A DNA stretch of 64,000 nt from Primulina eburnea. Its lineage: Eukaryota > Streptophyta > Magnoliopsida > Lamiales > Gesneriaceae. Location of the stretch: the NCBI RefSeq assembly GCF_022965805.1, contig NC_133117.1, positions 13,664,183 through 13,728,182 of the forward strand, given 5' to 3'. Positions 10,272 to 23,052 of the stretch are shown one piece after another. The number at the start of each line of letters is the position of its first letter. Position 1 is the stretch's first letter. Position numbers and translations under genes: made by a program. Below the pieces are notes generated by a model that was given only the letters and a program-made list of their open reading frames with translations, ran no database searches and was not told where the DNA came from.

Positions 10272-12593
10272 TGTAGAACCTGTTAAATCAGACTACGTAT
10301 AAGCCATGCATAATTACTATTATTTAAATTACAATGATTTTTTTATGGATGAGGATTTATATTCATTCTTATAAAATTGGTTGAGTTATGATCATTTGTT
10401 TTAAATCGTAGAAGTTTAGTTTTTGTCTTTTCGGTTAAATAAACGAGGCCGGACCGGAGTTGTAGTATTGAGATAAAATTTAATGATAAGAAATAATTCC
10501 TAGAATTTATTTAAGATAAAGAATAATTTATTTTAATGAAAAATAATGTTTAGGGATTTAATTAATTAATTAGAGATAAATTGTAAATAAGTTCCTTTAT
10601 GTCCAATAATTAATTAAAAGCCTAAATTAAATTGTATGACCAATTGAGATAAGTTAATCTAGGCTTATTTTATTTAAGAAATTGTAACTTAACATGCTAG
10701 TAATTTAATTTAAAGAATTAGCCGTGCATGCAAGATAATTACCATCCTAAATTAAATTTACTATTTCACTAAAATACATAATTAGTGTTTAAAACTTTAA
10801 AGAGTTAAAATTAATAATTTAAGCAATATTTTACCCCATTGTATCTAGCAAATTTCGGCCACCACACTTTGAGGATTTGATTAAATTTAGTAACTCTATA
10901 TTGATATCTTTCTTTAATCCTTTCACGGCATAGTTAATTCCCTCATTCTAAATCCTCAATAATTAATAATTAATCAATATTCCTACCCATATTTGATAGA
11001 AGAAATCGCCTATGCACCTCCTAAATATCCCTCAAATCCCGTGATATCGTATCATTTCCTATCTAACAAACTCAAATGATAGAAAGATTTTATCTTGCCT
11101 TTCACATCTCCCATCTATTTTGCAACTTCCTCATTCATCTCCTAGCCATTTCCCTCTCCTCATTCTCGAAATTTCAGAGCATATTCAGTAGAAAAAAGTG
11201 AGAAGCTCAAGCAAGATAATAAGAGAGAAACTAGTAGAAAAGAAAAAGAACTCCGTCTCCGCCGCGCCGTGTTCGTCGTAATCGTTTGTTTTCTTTCAGA
11301 ACAAATTCAGGGCATGTTTATATTATCTTTTGCTTTTCAATCAAGTCATATACCTATTTTAAACCATGATATGTTCATGAATCTTGTAACAAAAACCAAA
11401 ACTATGTCACACAATTTTCGAAAAACCATGCACAGAATTTTTGGCTCTCCCTTGTGCCTTCACGGTTTGGCTTGTTCTGTTGATTTGCAAGTTGGCTCAG
11501 TTACTAGGCTCCCAAGGCTGCTTATGGTCATGTCCTAGGGTATGTTAGGGTCAAGTTTGATCAAGGGTTCAAGCCAGAAAACCGTAAGTTAGGTGCTCGA
11601 CTCGGTAAGTGAGAAACAAGTGTCTTATTCGAGGTTCATTTTCTGTCATTGGCTTGCATAGGATAGTGTTCGAGTCATGGCTGGCCTAGGGCCGGTAGCC
11701 ATGGCTAGGCCCTCCCATAGCAAGCATAGGACGTGGTCCAGTCAGTCCTAAGTGGCTTGAGCCATGTCCCAATTCATTCGGACAGAAACAAGACAAGCGC
11801 CCCTTCAAACCCTTTTCTTTTCCAGCATGTGTAGTTTCGATTTTGAGGTTGGTGTGGATATTGCTTGGGTTTTTAGCCCTTATCCATGGTTCACGCAATA
11901 CCTCGTGATGTCTAGATCATGCCATGATCGATCACATGGCCACTGAAATTTTACATGACAGCAAAACAATCGCATTACCCTACGCGTGCAGTATGCGTTC
12001 TCGGGTGAAGCGTTGCATTGTCGTAGGTTTTTGCTTGGATTGTGGTTGGCCTAGGGCCCTTAGACATGGTTAAAACCACACATTAGGATGTTGGGAAGAA
12101 GCTCTGGTCTGTGGTTTAAGCCCCAATGACCATTAGCCTTGTAATCGAAGCGAAGCAAGCACAGCTCCTGCCGCTGGAATTTTACAGCAGCTTTGCTGCG
12201 GTTCAGAGGTCACGTACGAGTTCTTTGTTGGCTTTTAGCCTATGGCCTTGGACTGGACAGTATCGTATTGAGTTAGGAAGGTCATGTTTTTGGCCGTTCG
12301 TGATTTGGTTAAGTTTAGAGGTCATATGAGAATTTACGGTGCAATGTGCCAAAGTGACTCTCGAAAGTGCGTTTCATGGTTTTGGCCTCCATACACAATT
12401 TTCGTGTATTACAACCCTTGGTATTTATTTTCCAGCATTTAGGTGTATTTTAATCATGACTAAACGATGGTTCGATGTTGGTTCTTGTTGGTACGGAGTC
12501 ATGGTTAGAGACTAAGTTTGTTGGGCGTAATTGTCTCGTCTTTGATTCGGTTATGAAGTGTTGGTCAAATTGAGAGTATTTGCATTTGTCTCA
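10272..12593 (+). repeat. B LTR 2 (middle, chimeric)
   Basis: About 2322 bp. The first roughly 820 bp carries LTR 3-type variants (the 51-bp segment, GATTAAATTTAG, CACGGCATAG, CAAATGATAG near 11086). From about 11165 it carries LTR 1-type variants (CATTCTCGAAAT, GTAGAAAAAAGTGAG). The switch lies between about 11090 and 11165. Confidence 0.85.
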
Positions 12594-15564
12594 TGCATAG
12601 AGGGTGTCGAGCGTTCTTAGCAACTTTTGTATCCGTTCCCGAGGCACCTAGTAAGTCAGCCTCCGATGTCCCAATTGTTAGAGATTTTCTAGACGTACCT
12701 GAGGACGTCTCCGGTATTCCACATGAGCGAGAGGTGGAGTTTTCTATTGAGCTTATGCCAGGTACGGCTCCGATCTTTAAATCACCGTACCGATTAGCAC
12801 CGACAGAGATGGCAGAACTTAAGAAGCAGATTTAGGAACTTCTTGACAAGGAGTTCATTCTCCCGAGTTTTTCACCATGGGGCGCGCCAGTCTTGTTTGT
12901 GAAGAAGAAGGATGGTACGATGAGGCTCTGCATTGATTACCGGGAATTGAACAGGGTTACAGTGAAGAACAAATACCCACTTCCGCGGATTGAAGATTTA
13001 TTTGATCAGTTACAGGGAGCTTCAGTATTCTCTAAGATCGACCTGCGTTCCGGCTATCATCAGTTGAGGGTGAAAGACGCAGATGTTCTCAAGACTGCTT
13101 TTAGGACTCGTTATGGCCACTTCGAGTTCCTTGTGATTCCGTTCGGTTTGACGAATGCGCCAGCGATCTTCATGGATCTCATGAATCGCGTATTTCAGCC
13201 GTATCTTGATCAGTTTGTGATAGTATTCATAGACGAAATCCTCGTCCACTCAAATAATCAAGAGGATCACAGCAGACATCTTACCGCAGTTTTGCAGACC
13301 TTGCAAAAGCTTAAGCTATTCGCGAAGTTCAGTAAATGCGAATTCTGGTTAGAGAAGGTGGCGTTCTTAGGCCACATCGTTTCTAGCAGCGGTATTGAGG
13401 TAGACCTAGCGAAAATTGCAGCAGTCAGAGATTAGGTTGTGCCGCAGAATGAATCAGAGATTCGTAGTTTCCTTGGGCTAGCAGGATACTATCGGAAGTT
13501 TATTGAGGGATTCTCCTCTATCGCAGTTCCACTCACGTCGTTGACAAAGAAGAATGTTAAATTTGTGTGGAGCGATGAGTGTCAAAAGAGCTTCGATACT
13601 TTGAAGCAAGCTCTTATATCAGCGCCAGTTTTGGACATGCCGTCAGGGCCTGGCGAGTTTGTTTTGTATACCGATGCTTCGAAGCTCAGGTTAGGCGCAT
13701 TGTTGATGCAGCATGGGAAGATGATAACATATGCTTTTCGTCATTTGAAAATCCATGAGAAGAACTACCCTACCCACGATCTAGAGTTGGCCGCCGTAAT
13801 TTTTGCCTTGAAGATTTGGAGGCATTATTTGTACGGAGAGAAGTGCCAGATCTTTACCGACCATAAGAGCCTCAAGTACTTCTTTACGCAGAAAGAGATG
13901 AATATGCGTCAGAGGCGTTGGTTGGAGCTAGTGAAGGCCTATGACTGTGACATTAGCTACCACCCTGGCAAAGCTAATGTAGTTGCGGATGCAATGAGCG
14001 AGAAAAGTCGCAGTGATGGCTCATCTAGCGAATTCGAGGCCTCTTCAGCCTGAGATGCAGAGGTTTGATCTAGAGACTTATCCTCGAGGTAGAGTTCCTC
14101 GTCTATCTACTTTAACGATTCAGTCTTCCCTTCTAGACCGTATTTGCAGTGGTCAGTCAGCATATGAGCAGTTGGCAAAGTGGAAGTAGAGAGATGAGGC
14201 CAAGGGCAGTATTTTGTATAAAGTTAGCGACGGTATTGTGAGATATCGAGACAGAATGTGGGTTCCTAGCAATGATTCTATTCAAGCATATATTTTATCC
14301 GAGGCCCACATGTCGCCGTACTCTATTCATCCTGGGTGTACGAAGATGTACAAAGACCTGTAGTTGTTGTATTGGTGTCCAGAGATGAAGAAGGATATCA
14401 GACGTTTTGTATCCGAGTGTCTGACGTGCCAGCTAGTGAAAGCGGAGCATCAGAGACCAGCAGGCTTGCTCAAGCATCTTCCTATTCCCGACTGGAAGTG
14501 GGAGAATATTACCATGGACTTTGTGGTAGGTTTGCCGAAGTCAGTCAGAGGATCAAATGCTATCTGGGTGATTGTTGATCATCTTACCAAGTCAGTGCAC
14601 TTCTTGTCTATCAAGACGAATTTCACCATGATTCAGTATGCAGAGTTGTATATCCGAGATATAGTCAGACTTCATGGTATTCCCGTTTCTATAGTGTCTG
14701 ACCGAGATCCTAGATTCACTTCCGCATTTTGGAAGAGTCTGCATTCAGCAGTGGGTATGAAGTTGTTGTTTAGCACAGCTTTCCACTCTCAGACAGATGG
14801 GCAGTCAGAGAGAGTTATCCAGATTTTGGAGGATCTTCTCCGTGCTTGTGTAATCGATTTCTCAGGGAGTTGGGAGTTGAATTTGCCAATGGTAGAGTTC
14901 ACCTATAACAACAGTTTTCAGTAGTCTATAGGTATGGCTCCGTATGAAGCACTGTATGGTCGTAAGTACAGATCGCATTTTCATTGGGATGAAGTCGGGG
15001 TGAGATCAGAATTGGGTCCGGAGGTCATTCAGCAGGCTGCCGATGTAGTAGTCAAGATCCGTGATAGGATGAGGACTGCTCAGAGCCGACAGAAGAGTTA
15101 TACGGATCAGAGGAGGAGAGATCTAGAGTTTGCCGTTGGCGACCATGTTTTTGTGAAGGTAGCACCTATGAAAGGTGTCATGCTGTTCAAGAAGAAAGGA
15201 AAGCTCAGTCCGAGATTCATCGGACCATTTTAGATCCTCGACAAGGTTGGGACGTTAGCTTATCATGTTGCTCTTCCGCCGAATCTGGCCGGAGTGCAAA
15301 TGTGTTCAATTCCACGTCTCTATTCTGAGGAATTATATGGAAAATCCTTCGCATGTCTTGAACTTTGAGCCGCTGCAGCTCACTCCGAACCTGTCTTATG
15401 AAGAGAGACCAGTGCAAATCTTAGACAGACAGGAGAAGAAGCTTCAGAACAAACTGGTGAAGCTAGTGAAGGTTAAATGGCTTAATCATTCGGAGGAGGA
15501 AGCTATGTGGGAATCTGAGCTAGAGATGCGGAGTCAGTACCCCGAGTTATTCGGTAAGTTTTAA
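12594..15564 (+). pseudogene. B copy 2 pol remnant
   Basis: This is a near-exact copy of 7266-10236 shifted by 5328 bp. It has the same domain order and FIDE box (13226-13237). It shares TAG codons at 12833, 13433, 14187, 14361, 14922 and 15231 and the same two frameshifts. Differences are a handful of substitutions, such as GTTCCGATCTCA to GCTCCGATCTTT near 12767-12779 and GTCGGCGTG to GTCGGGGTG near 15000. Shared lesions mean the sequence was already dead when it was duplicated as DNA. Confidence 0.9.
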
Positions 15565-15586
15565 TTTCGAGGACGTAATTTCTTTT

Positions 15587-15599
15587 AAGGGGGGAGAGT
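15587..15599 (+). other. Polypurine tract of B copy 2
   Basis: Identical to 10259-10271; it precedes the third LTR at 15600. Confidence 0.85.
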
Positions 15600-17924
15600 T
15601 GTAGAACCTGTTAAATCAGACTACGTATAAGCCATGCATAATTACTATTATTTAAATTACAATGATTTTTTTATGGATGAGGATTTATATTCATTCTTAT
15701 AAAATTGGTTGAGTTATGATCATTTGTTTTAAATCGTAGAAGTTTAGTTTTTGTCTTTTCGGTTAAATAAACGAGGCCGGACCGGAGTTGTAGTATTGAG
15801 ATAAAATTTAATGATAAGAAATAATTCCTAGAATTTATTTAAGATAAAGAATAATTTATTTTAATGAAAAATAATGTTTAGGGATTTAATTAATTAATTA
15901 GAGATAAATAGTAAATAAGTTCCTTTATGTCCAATAATTAATTAAAAGCCTAAATTAAATTGTATGACCAATTGAGATAAGTTAATCTAGGCTTATTTTA
16001 TTTAAGAAATTGTAACTTAACATGCTAGTAATTTAATTTAAAGAATTAGCCGTGCATGCAAGATAATTACCATCCTAAATTAAATTTACTATTTCACTAA
16101 AATACATAATTAGTGTTTAAAACTTTAAAGAGTTAAAATTAATAATTTAAGCAATATTTTACCCCATTGTATCTAGCAAATTTCGGCCACCACACTTTGA
16201 GGATTTGATTAAATTTAGTAACTCTATATTGATATCTTTCTTTAATCCTTTCACGGCATAGTTAATTCCCTCATTCTAAATCCTCAATAATTAATAATTA
16301 ATCAATATTCCTACCCATATTTGATAGAAGAAATCGCCCATGCACCTCCTAAATATCCCTCAAATCCCTTGATATCGTATCATTTCCTATCTAACAAACT
16401 CAAATGATAGAAAGATTTTATCTTGCCTTTCAAATCTCCCATCTATTTTGCAACTTCCTCATTCATCTCCTAGCCATTTCCCTCTCCTCATTCTTGAAAT
16501 TTCAGAGCATATTCAGTAGAAAACTCGTGAGAAGCTCAAGCAAGATAATAAGAGAGAAACTAGTAGAAAAGAAAAAGAGCTCCGTCTTCATCGCGCCGTG
16601 TTCGTCGTAATCATTTGTTTTCTTTCAAAACAAATTCAAGGCATGTTTATATTATCTTTTGCTCTTCAATCAAGTCATATATGTATTTTAAACCATGATA
16701 TGTTCATGAATCTTGTAGCAAAAACCGAAACTATGTCACACAATTTTCGAAAAACCATGCACAGAATTTTTGGCTCTCCCTTGTGCCTTCACGGTTTGGC
16801 TTGTTTTGTTTATTTGCAAGTTGCCTCGGTTCCTAGGATCCCAAGGCTGCTTATGGTCATGTCCTAGGGTATGTTAGGGTCAACTTTGATCAAGGGTTCA
16901 AGCTCGAAAACCGTAAGTTAGGTGCTCGACTCGGTAAGTGAGAAACAAGTGTCATATTCGAGGTTCATTTGCTGTCATTGGCTTTCGTAGGATAGTGTTC
17001 GAGTCATGGCTGGCCTAGGGCCAGTAGCCATGGCTAGAACCCTCCCCTAGCAAGCATAGGACGTGGTTGAGTCGGCCCTAAGTGGCTTGAGCCATGTCCC
17101 AAGTCATTCGGACAGAGACAAGACAAGCGCCCCCTTCAAACCCTTTTCTTTTCCTGCATGTGTAGTTTTGGTTTTGAGGTTGGTGTGGATATTTCTTGCC
17201 TTTTTACCCCTTAAACATGGTTCATGCAATACCTCGTGATGTCTAGATCATGCCATGGTCGATCACATGGCCACTGGAATGATACATGAGAGCAAAACAA
17301 TCGCAACACCCCACGCGTGCAGTATGCGTTCTCGGGTGAAGCGTTGGATTGTCGTAGGTGTTTGCTTGGATTGTGTTTGGCCTAGGGCCCTTAGCCATGG
17401 TTTAAGCCACACCTTAGGATGTTGGGAGAGGCTCTGGTCAGTGGTTCAAGCCCCAATGACAATTAGCCTTGTAATCGAAGCGAAGCAAGTACAGCTGCTG
17501 CCGCTGGAATTTTACAGCAGCTTTGCTGAGGTTCAGAGGTCACGTACTAGTTCTTGGTTGCATTTTTACCTATGGGCTTGGACTGGACAGTACCTTATTG
17601 AGTTAGGAAGGTCATGTTTTTGGCCGTTTGTGATTTGGTTTAGTTTAGAGGTCATACAAGAATTTACGGTGCAATGTGCCAAAGTGACTCTCGAAAGAGC
17701 GTTTCATGATTTTGGCCTCCATGAACAATTTTCATGTATTACAGCCCTTGGTATTTATTTTAAAGTATTTTAGGTGTATTTGAATCATTACTAAACGATG
17801 GTTTGATGTTGGTTCGGGTTGGTACGGAGTCATGGTTAGATACTAAGTTTGTTGGGCGTAATTGTCTCGTCTTTGATTCAGTTATGAAGTGTTGGTCAAA
17901 TTGAGAGTATTTGTATGTGTCTCA
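15600..17924 (+). repeat. B LTR 3 (right)
   Basis: About 2325 bp. Its first third matches LTR 2 closely. From about 16490 it diverges from LTRs 1 and 2 by many substitutions, consistent with its being the original 3' LTR. Similarity to LTRs 1 and 2 stops just after TGTCTCATG at 17918-17926. Its last part also shows an accidental open frame (17255-17773) with no known domain. Confidence 0.8.
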
Positions 17925-19601
17925 TGTTAGAATTAGGTCGCAGCGAGCCTGGAAACGATTCAACCCAATTGGTAAAATAAAAAAAGATTTTTAATTATAT
18001 TACGTGCATAATATAAAATGTTTATTTTTGAGATATATGCAATATGTCTTGTGGCCACCTCACGCTTATGGGATTCAGCTTATGAGATTATTACTTCACC
18101 CGGTGAATTACGACCGGTTAATGTTCATGTATGGGTACGGATATCCAATCCAAGGACTGTGATGATCTCTACCGCCTAGTATGCTGTAGTTTATTCTGAT
18201 CAAACAATTCATGTTATGTTATGGGCCACTTACGTAGAACATTATCTCAATAGAAAATTATGAAATGCTATTTTATGACAGGGCTCTATCGAGCAAACAT
18301 TTTACATACGATTTTTCAGATATGCACGTATTTATAATTATTCATGATATGATTTTCACGTGACGCTTTGCGATACGATATTTTTACGTTACGCCGAATT
18401 TTATGATATATTTACTTGTTATCCATGATATATGCATGCTGAGTCTTTAGACTCACTAGAATTGATTGTTGTAGGTACTGATGAGGTCGAGACCGAGCGC
18501 GGGGACCAGTGAGCTAGCTTGGGTCGGCAATAGTAGGAACCCGATGACCTCATGTATCATCTTATTTATCATTTTTATGCTCAAACTCATTTTTGTCTTG
18601 TTGAAATATTTTTAAGTGATTGTTTCGAAACAATATTTACTTCCGCTGCTATTTTGACATTTAAACAATTTTTATCAGTTTATTTTATGAACGAGGCATG
18701 TTATTTACTTTTAAAGGAAAATTTTAAATTATTCCTCAAATTTTCAAATACGAAATACGAGCCTCTACAGTCCCAAAGGATCATAATGATTGTTAAATGA
18801 TATTTTTATGATTTATAATATGATTTTGATGAAAATATAATATTTTATGATTTATGGTATAGTTGTGCAATTTATACTGTTTAAAATGCTATTTTTGAAA
18901 AGCTATGTTATTTTAGGATTTTTAAAGAAAAGAAAAAATATTTTAAGGGATGTGAATTAACTGTGACATGTGATATATGTTTTTTTTTGGGGATTCGTTT
19001 ATGTGAGAACAGTGAACTTACAATTTTGTGGAGATGTCGTGAGGGCCAAGGCCCCACATGGTGCCCATATACGGGCCAAGGCCCTAGAGCGACCCGGTGT
19101 ATGGGAAAAGGCCCCAGAGGACCACGACGATCGTATTTTCATGGTGGAGCCTAGTGCATACCCCCATGGGCCATGTGGAGTTGAAGACTGATCAGTTGAC
19201 CGGAGGATAAAAGCTAGTGACTTTCAAGGATCAAACTTCACTCAAAATGATATATGATTGAAGGCTTTACGATAAAAATGATTTTATGATATATGATGCT
19301 TAAAGCTATTTAAAATGATTTATTTATAATCAAACTTTTTTTTAAATATTTTACAAGTTATGATTGAATTATTTTTAAAATGATTTTAAAAGTTTTAATT
19401 ATGTTTAAAAGCTATTTTAAATAAAAGTATGATTTTAAATGCATGTGAATGTATATGTATTATTTGATATCAATGTTTAGAACGTGCTGAGTCTTTATAC
19501 TCACTAGGATTGTATGATGAAGGATTTGAGGATTTATGGGAGGCACTGACGATTGAGTGGATCGAGTGCAGCAGTACACACCCGAGGGTTTTTATGTTTC
19601 C
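17925..19601 (+). repeat. Element E, middle segment
   Basis: Non-coding AT-rich DNA between nested B and C. It contains GCTGAGTCTTTAGACTCACT at 18438 and a near copy at 19486, and a CCAAGGCCCC-rich patch at 19040-19115. The last five bases, TTTCC (19597-19601), are the left TSD of element C. No coding similarity was seen. Confidence 0.65.
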
Positions 19602-19762
19602 CGTAATGCATGAGATTTGCGCACTGTAATCAGACAGTAATTAATTGACAGAATGACAATTAATAAAGATTTCAGGGGCTAAAGTGCAAGAAATGAGATT
19701 GAATAGGAAAAGAGTTGGAATGACATGGGAAGCATGTTCATCAGTGGAAATCCAGCAGATGT

Positions 19763-20009
19763 CGCGCACATGCGCGAGAGTATGCGCGCATATGCGCGAG
19801 AGGCCAATTGCGAAGGTAGAGGACCTCGCGCATCTGCGCGAGATAGGCTGCGCATATGCGCGAGGAGATGAGAAAGTGATTGCAAAGTCCAGATAAGTGG
19901 GCGCATGTGCTTCGAGTGAAGGCGCGCATATGCGCGAGAGGTAGTGAAGCAAGAAGTCCTGACAGAACTTCCGGGGCATATGCGCGGGACTTGGGAGTGA
20001 ATATGCGCG
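19763..20009 (+). promoter_or_regulatory. GC-dyad cassette of C 5' LTR
   Basis: Eight 14-bp dyads start at 19763, 19785, 19827, 19849, 19900, 19923, 19973 and 19996. The best form lies inside CTCGCGCATATGCGCGAG, a perfect 18-bp palindrome. Arms are CGCGC and GCGCG with an ATAT-type core. Start-to-start spacing is 22, 42, 22, 51, 23, 50 and 23. The first dyad of each pair follows CAG-N7 (TAG-N7 at 19817). Some dyads have decayed arms, such as 19996. Confidence 0.85.
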
Positions 20010-20057
20010 AGGCATGCAGAACGAAAATGAACCACTTGTCTTCAGCATGTGAGTTGA

Positions 20058-20067
20058 TATATAAATA
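20058..20067 (+). promoter_or_regulatory. TATA box of C 5' LTR
   Basis: TATATAAATA lies 49 bp after the last cassette dyad. It is the likely core promoter for the element RNA. Confidence 0.7.
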
Positions 20068-21548
20068 TGAAAATTTCCACAAACCTTCAGCAAACGAACC
20101 GAGAGAAATCTTCTGTAGAATCCTTAAACTTCTTCAAGCGTTAGACTTGTGATATAGAAAGATTCAGCGATCCGATTTTCAATCTGAATATATTTCTGTG
20201 ATCCTCGTGTTAGCGGCTTCACACGGACGTAAGTTTTATTGATTTCCAACATGATTTGAAATTATGATATTGGAGGAATTATGATTTGCTTATTAGTATG
20301 TGTTATGGATATACTGATCAGTATATAATTGAAGTCAGATCGAAGAACAGACTGTTTATAAAATTGTTATTATTTTACAGAATTGATATGATCGAGATTG
20401 TACAGATTTGAGATTATGATCTGTTATTGTTAAGATTATGAGTTGTGTCTGTGATGTTAAGATTGACGGGGTTGTCGAGATTGTGTTATTATGCCGTCGA
20501 AACATCAGTAGATTGATATTAATGAGACTGGTTATTGATTTGAGTAGTATATTGATATTTTACTCCTCGATATTATCATTGCCAGATTGGATATTGACAG
20601 GCTTTGAGTTTGAGACTTCGACTTCATCAGATTGATAGAAAGAAAGGTATAAATCAATGTTGATCCGGGATTGCACAACTCGAGTTTGATTTAACTTGAG
20701 TTTCCCAAAATCACATACTTGATTGTCATTGCCTCGATATTTTGCAATGTATGAGATTGATATGCTTATTCTATTGATTTATATAGTTTAAGCGTATGTT
20801 ATGTAAAGAGTCATGGGTGGATGTACCTAGTTATGGGCTGAGTCACCAAGTCTTCGGCTGAGTCGCCAAGACACCAGACGTTTGGTCATATCGATGTTGC
20901 ATAGGAGAAGAGCGACTTCTATTGTGAGATTCGATATGGACAGGACCAAAGTCCGTAAATAAGAACGTACCACCACGATCGGGAGAGTAGGTGAGAGATT
21001 GTTGCGTTCTTATTCAGATCGGGATCCCTAGATTAGGAAAGAGTCAAGCCAGAGATTATGAGTCAGAGTTTGATTTACAGTTTTATATCGATTCATGTCC
21101 TTCAGATTTGATATATGTTATTGATATTTGTTTCATGCTTTTATATTGTTTATATGATTGCATGTATACATGATTTATACTGGGAATGTATTTTTCACCG
21201 GAGTTATCCGGTTGTTTTCTTGTTTGTATGTGTGCATGACAACAGGTGGGACATGATCAGGGTCAAGAAGAGGATGAGAAAGGACAATTAGCGTGGAGAT
21301 CCGGACTTAGAAGTAAGCATGTTTCATCACCTGATATGTAGTGAAGGAACAATAGTTGTTATGATTTACTTTTTTACAGGACTTGTACTTAGATCTGAAA
21401 ATTGATCTTGTAAATGAAAAAAGATTTATTTCATATGTTGTGCACTCTTGTATTTTAAAAAAAAATTAGACCCTGTTTTTCTTAATAGTTTGTAATTATT
21501 CCCAAGAACGAATAAGAAACGTATTAGCGTCCGGGTCCCCACAGCAGG

Positions 21549-21560
21549 TTGTATCAGAGA
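21549..21560 (+). other. Primer-binding site of element C
   Basis: TTGTATCAGAGA, just inside the 5' LTR, is a slightly decayed match to TGGTATCAGAGC (initiator-Met tRNA). Confidence 0.75.
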
Positions 21561-21851
21561 AGTAGGTTCCTTAGACTGAGATAGGAGCTAGTGTGCGGGG
21601 TAGAATGAGTTTTCTTTCCTTACTTTGGATTGAGAACATGATTTACTGTTTTAATATGTGCTTACTTGATTATCTGATTTGATTTGGTAACGTGTATTAT
21701 TGATAATGAATACAAAACCGATTCTTGATCAGCAGTAAGATGATCAGAGGAGGACTGAAACAGGTTTGTTGTATTTGGTTACTAATTCTTTTGGTAATCA
21801 GATATACCTCCTCGAAGAATTCCAGAACGAGGAAGTATTTCGACTAATCAG

Positions 21852-22440
21852 ATGGATGTGTCAGAAACTCCGATGGAAACAATGTTGAAGAGGTTTCAGT
21901 CATTTCAACTGCCGATTTTGAAGGGTACTGATACGTCTGATGATTGTGAGAGTTGGCTAGATGATATAGAAATGTTGTTTGATTCACTTTATTACCCAGA
22001 CGAACGTAGAGTTCAACTGATTCGGCACCAGTTACACGAGGTCGCAAAAAGTTGGTGGATCGCAACCAAGGAAGCCTTAGAACAGCATGGTACGGTAATT
22101 ACATTGAAAATCTTCAAAGCTGAATTCTATCAAAGGTTTTTCCTAGGATCGTACCGAAAGGACAAGAGTACAGAATTTGACAACTTGAAACAGGGCCAAC
22201 TGAATATTGAAGAATATGTAGAAAATTCTCTACCTAGCCACGTTTTGCTCCTCACGTGGCAGGGAATGATGAATTTGTAGCTGATCAGTTTATTAATGGA
22301 TTTAATCCTGAGATATCTGCATTGGTAAATGTGGAGCGACCCCATAATTTTGCTGACGCCTTGAACAGAGCAAAGGAAGCTGAGGCAATTTTAATCCAAC
22401 AGCGAGGAATGCCGTATGTTGCTCAACTATAGAAACAACA
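21852..22440 (+). pseudogene. Element C gag remnant
   Basis: ATG at 21852 opens a 142-codon frame with gypsy gag features: FKGTDTS-like start (LKGTDTSDDCESWLDD), SWW segment and LKQGQLNIEEY. A frameshift near 22255 is followed in another frame by ADQFINGFNPEI and a coiled segment (FADALNRAKEAEAIL) up to about 22430. The start was chosen because it lies about 300 bp after the primer-binding site, with the conserved gag order behind it. Confidence 0.8.
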
Positions 22441-22602
22441 ACAACCTCCATCTCAATTCTTGCAATCACCGTCTAGATTTGATAGCGGCAGTAGTAGTGG
22501 GGGAAAGAAAGATTTTTTGAAAGCTTGAAGAAAACAGTTTAAGAATTTAGGGAGTAGTTCATCTAGTTCCAGTGGTTCTAGCCAGAGTTATACAGGGTTT
22601 TA

Positions 22603-23052
22603 TTGCAGAACTTGTGGAGGCAGACATCCACAGATCAGTGCCGCGGAGTGTTTGGTAGTTGCCGCATCTGCAGACATCCAAGACACTTTGCTAGAGTTTG
22701 TCCACAGCGAGGTTTCCAGGGATCCCAAGGAACAGAATCATCTGGATCAGTGGCACAGCCTGATAGACAATCATCTGTTGTTCACTCTTTTCAACCAACC
22801 TCTACTCAGTCACAGCCAAGGCCAGGCACACCTAACGATGTAGTTGCAGGTAATGGTTTCCTGTGTGGTTATTTTGCATATGTATTGATAAATATTAATG
22901 CATTTCATACGATTATCTTTGAACGAATTGCGTTGATATATGATGTGTCTATTGAGTCATTATCTGCTGTAGTATTTATCTTTTCACCTTTGAGGAGGGG
23001 TTTTGTATCATTGACGTCTGTTAGAAATTGTATGCTACAGTATTACGGATAG
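22603..23052 (+). pseudogene. Element C zinc knuckle and decayed protease
   Basis: The frame carries an intact CX2CX4HX4C knuckle (CRICRHPRHFARVC) at 22660-22701. A retropepsin-like stretch follows in which the expected D-T-G-A catalytic segment has become N-I-N-A (LININAFHT). It is therefore catalytically dead. Upstream, 22500-22602 is a serine-rich linker (SSSSSSGSSQS). Confidence 0.75.

Larger units (their letters stand above)
4995..17924 (+). mobile_element. Tandem gypsy element B: LTR-int-LTR-int-LTR
   Basis: Three LTRs (4995, 10272, 15600) alternate with two internal regions. The unit from the middle LTR to the third is 5328 bp. The two internal regions are nearly identical by eye (about ten differences in 3 kb) and share the same stop codons and frameshifts. 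The pattern fits unequal crossing-over between LTRs, not two independent insertions. Each internal region goes straight from the LTR end into the protease-RT linker, so primer-binding site, gag and protease are missing. GTCTC abuts the left end (4990-4994) and recurs at 17919-17923, but that copy lies in sequence shared by all three LTRs, so no TSD is accepted. The right boundary is uncertain by a few bases. Confidence 0.88.
19602..21543 (+). repeat. 5' LTR of element C
   Basis: 1942 bp. It starts CGTAATGCATGAG and ends GGGTCCCCACA, and is largely identical to 25514-27441. It includes the dyad cassette at 19763-20009 and a TATA box at 20058. It carries one more intact dyad than the 3' LTR at two places. 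Confidence 0.92.

Noticed and set aside
4990..17923. GTCTC as the TSD of tandem element B.
   Set aside because: The right-hand copy lies within sequence shared with the ends of LTRs 1 and 2, so it belongs to the LTR and is not a target duplication.
19763..20009. CRISPR-like array of spaced palindromes.
   Set aside because: Units are 14 bp in alternating 22 and 50 bp steps, lie inside LTRs with TATA boxes, and the linkers are related. The setting is a plant genome with no cas genes.
19641..20152. Several overlapping long open frames on both strands (also 25435-26020).
   Set aside because: They come from the CGCGC-ATAT-GCGCG palindromes, which avoid stops in many frames. The protein text is repetitive (AHMRA, RAYAR), and the region is an LTR promoter.
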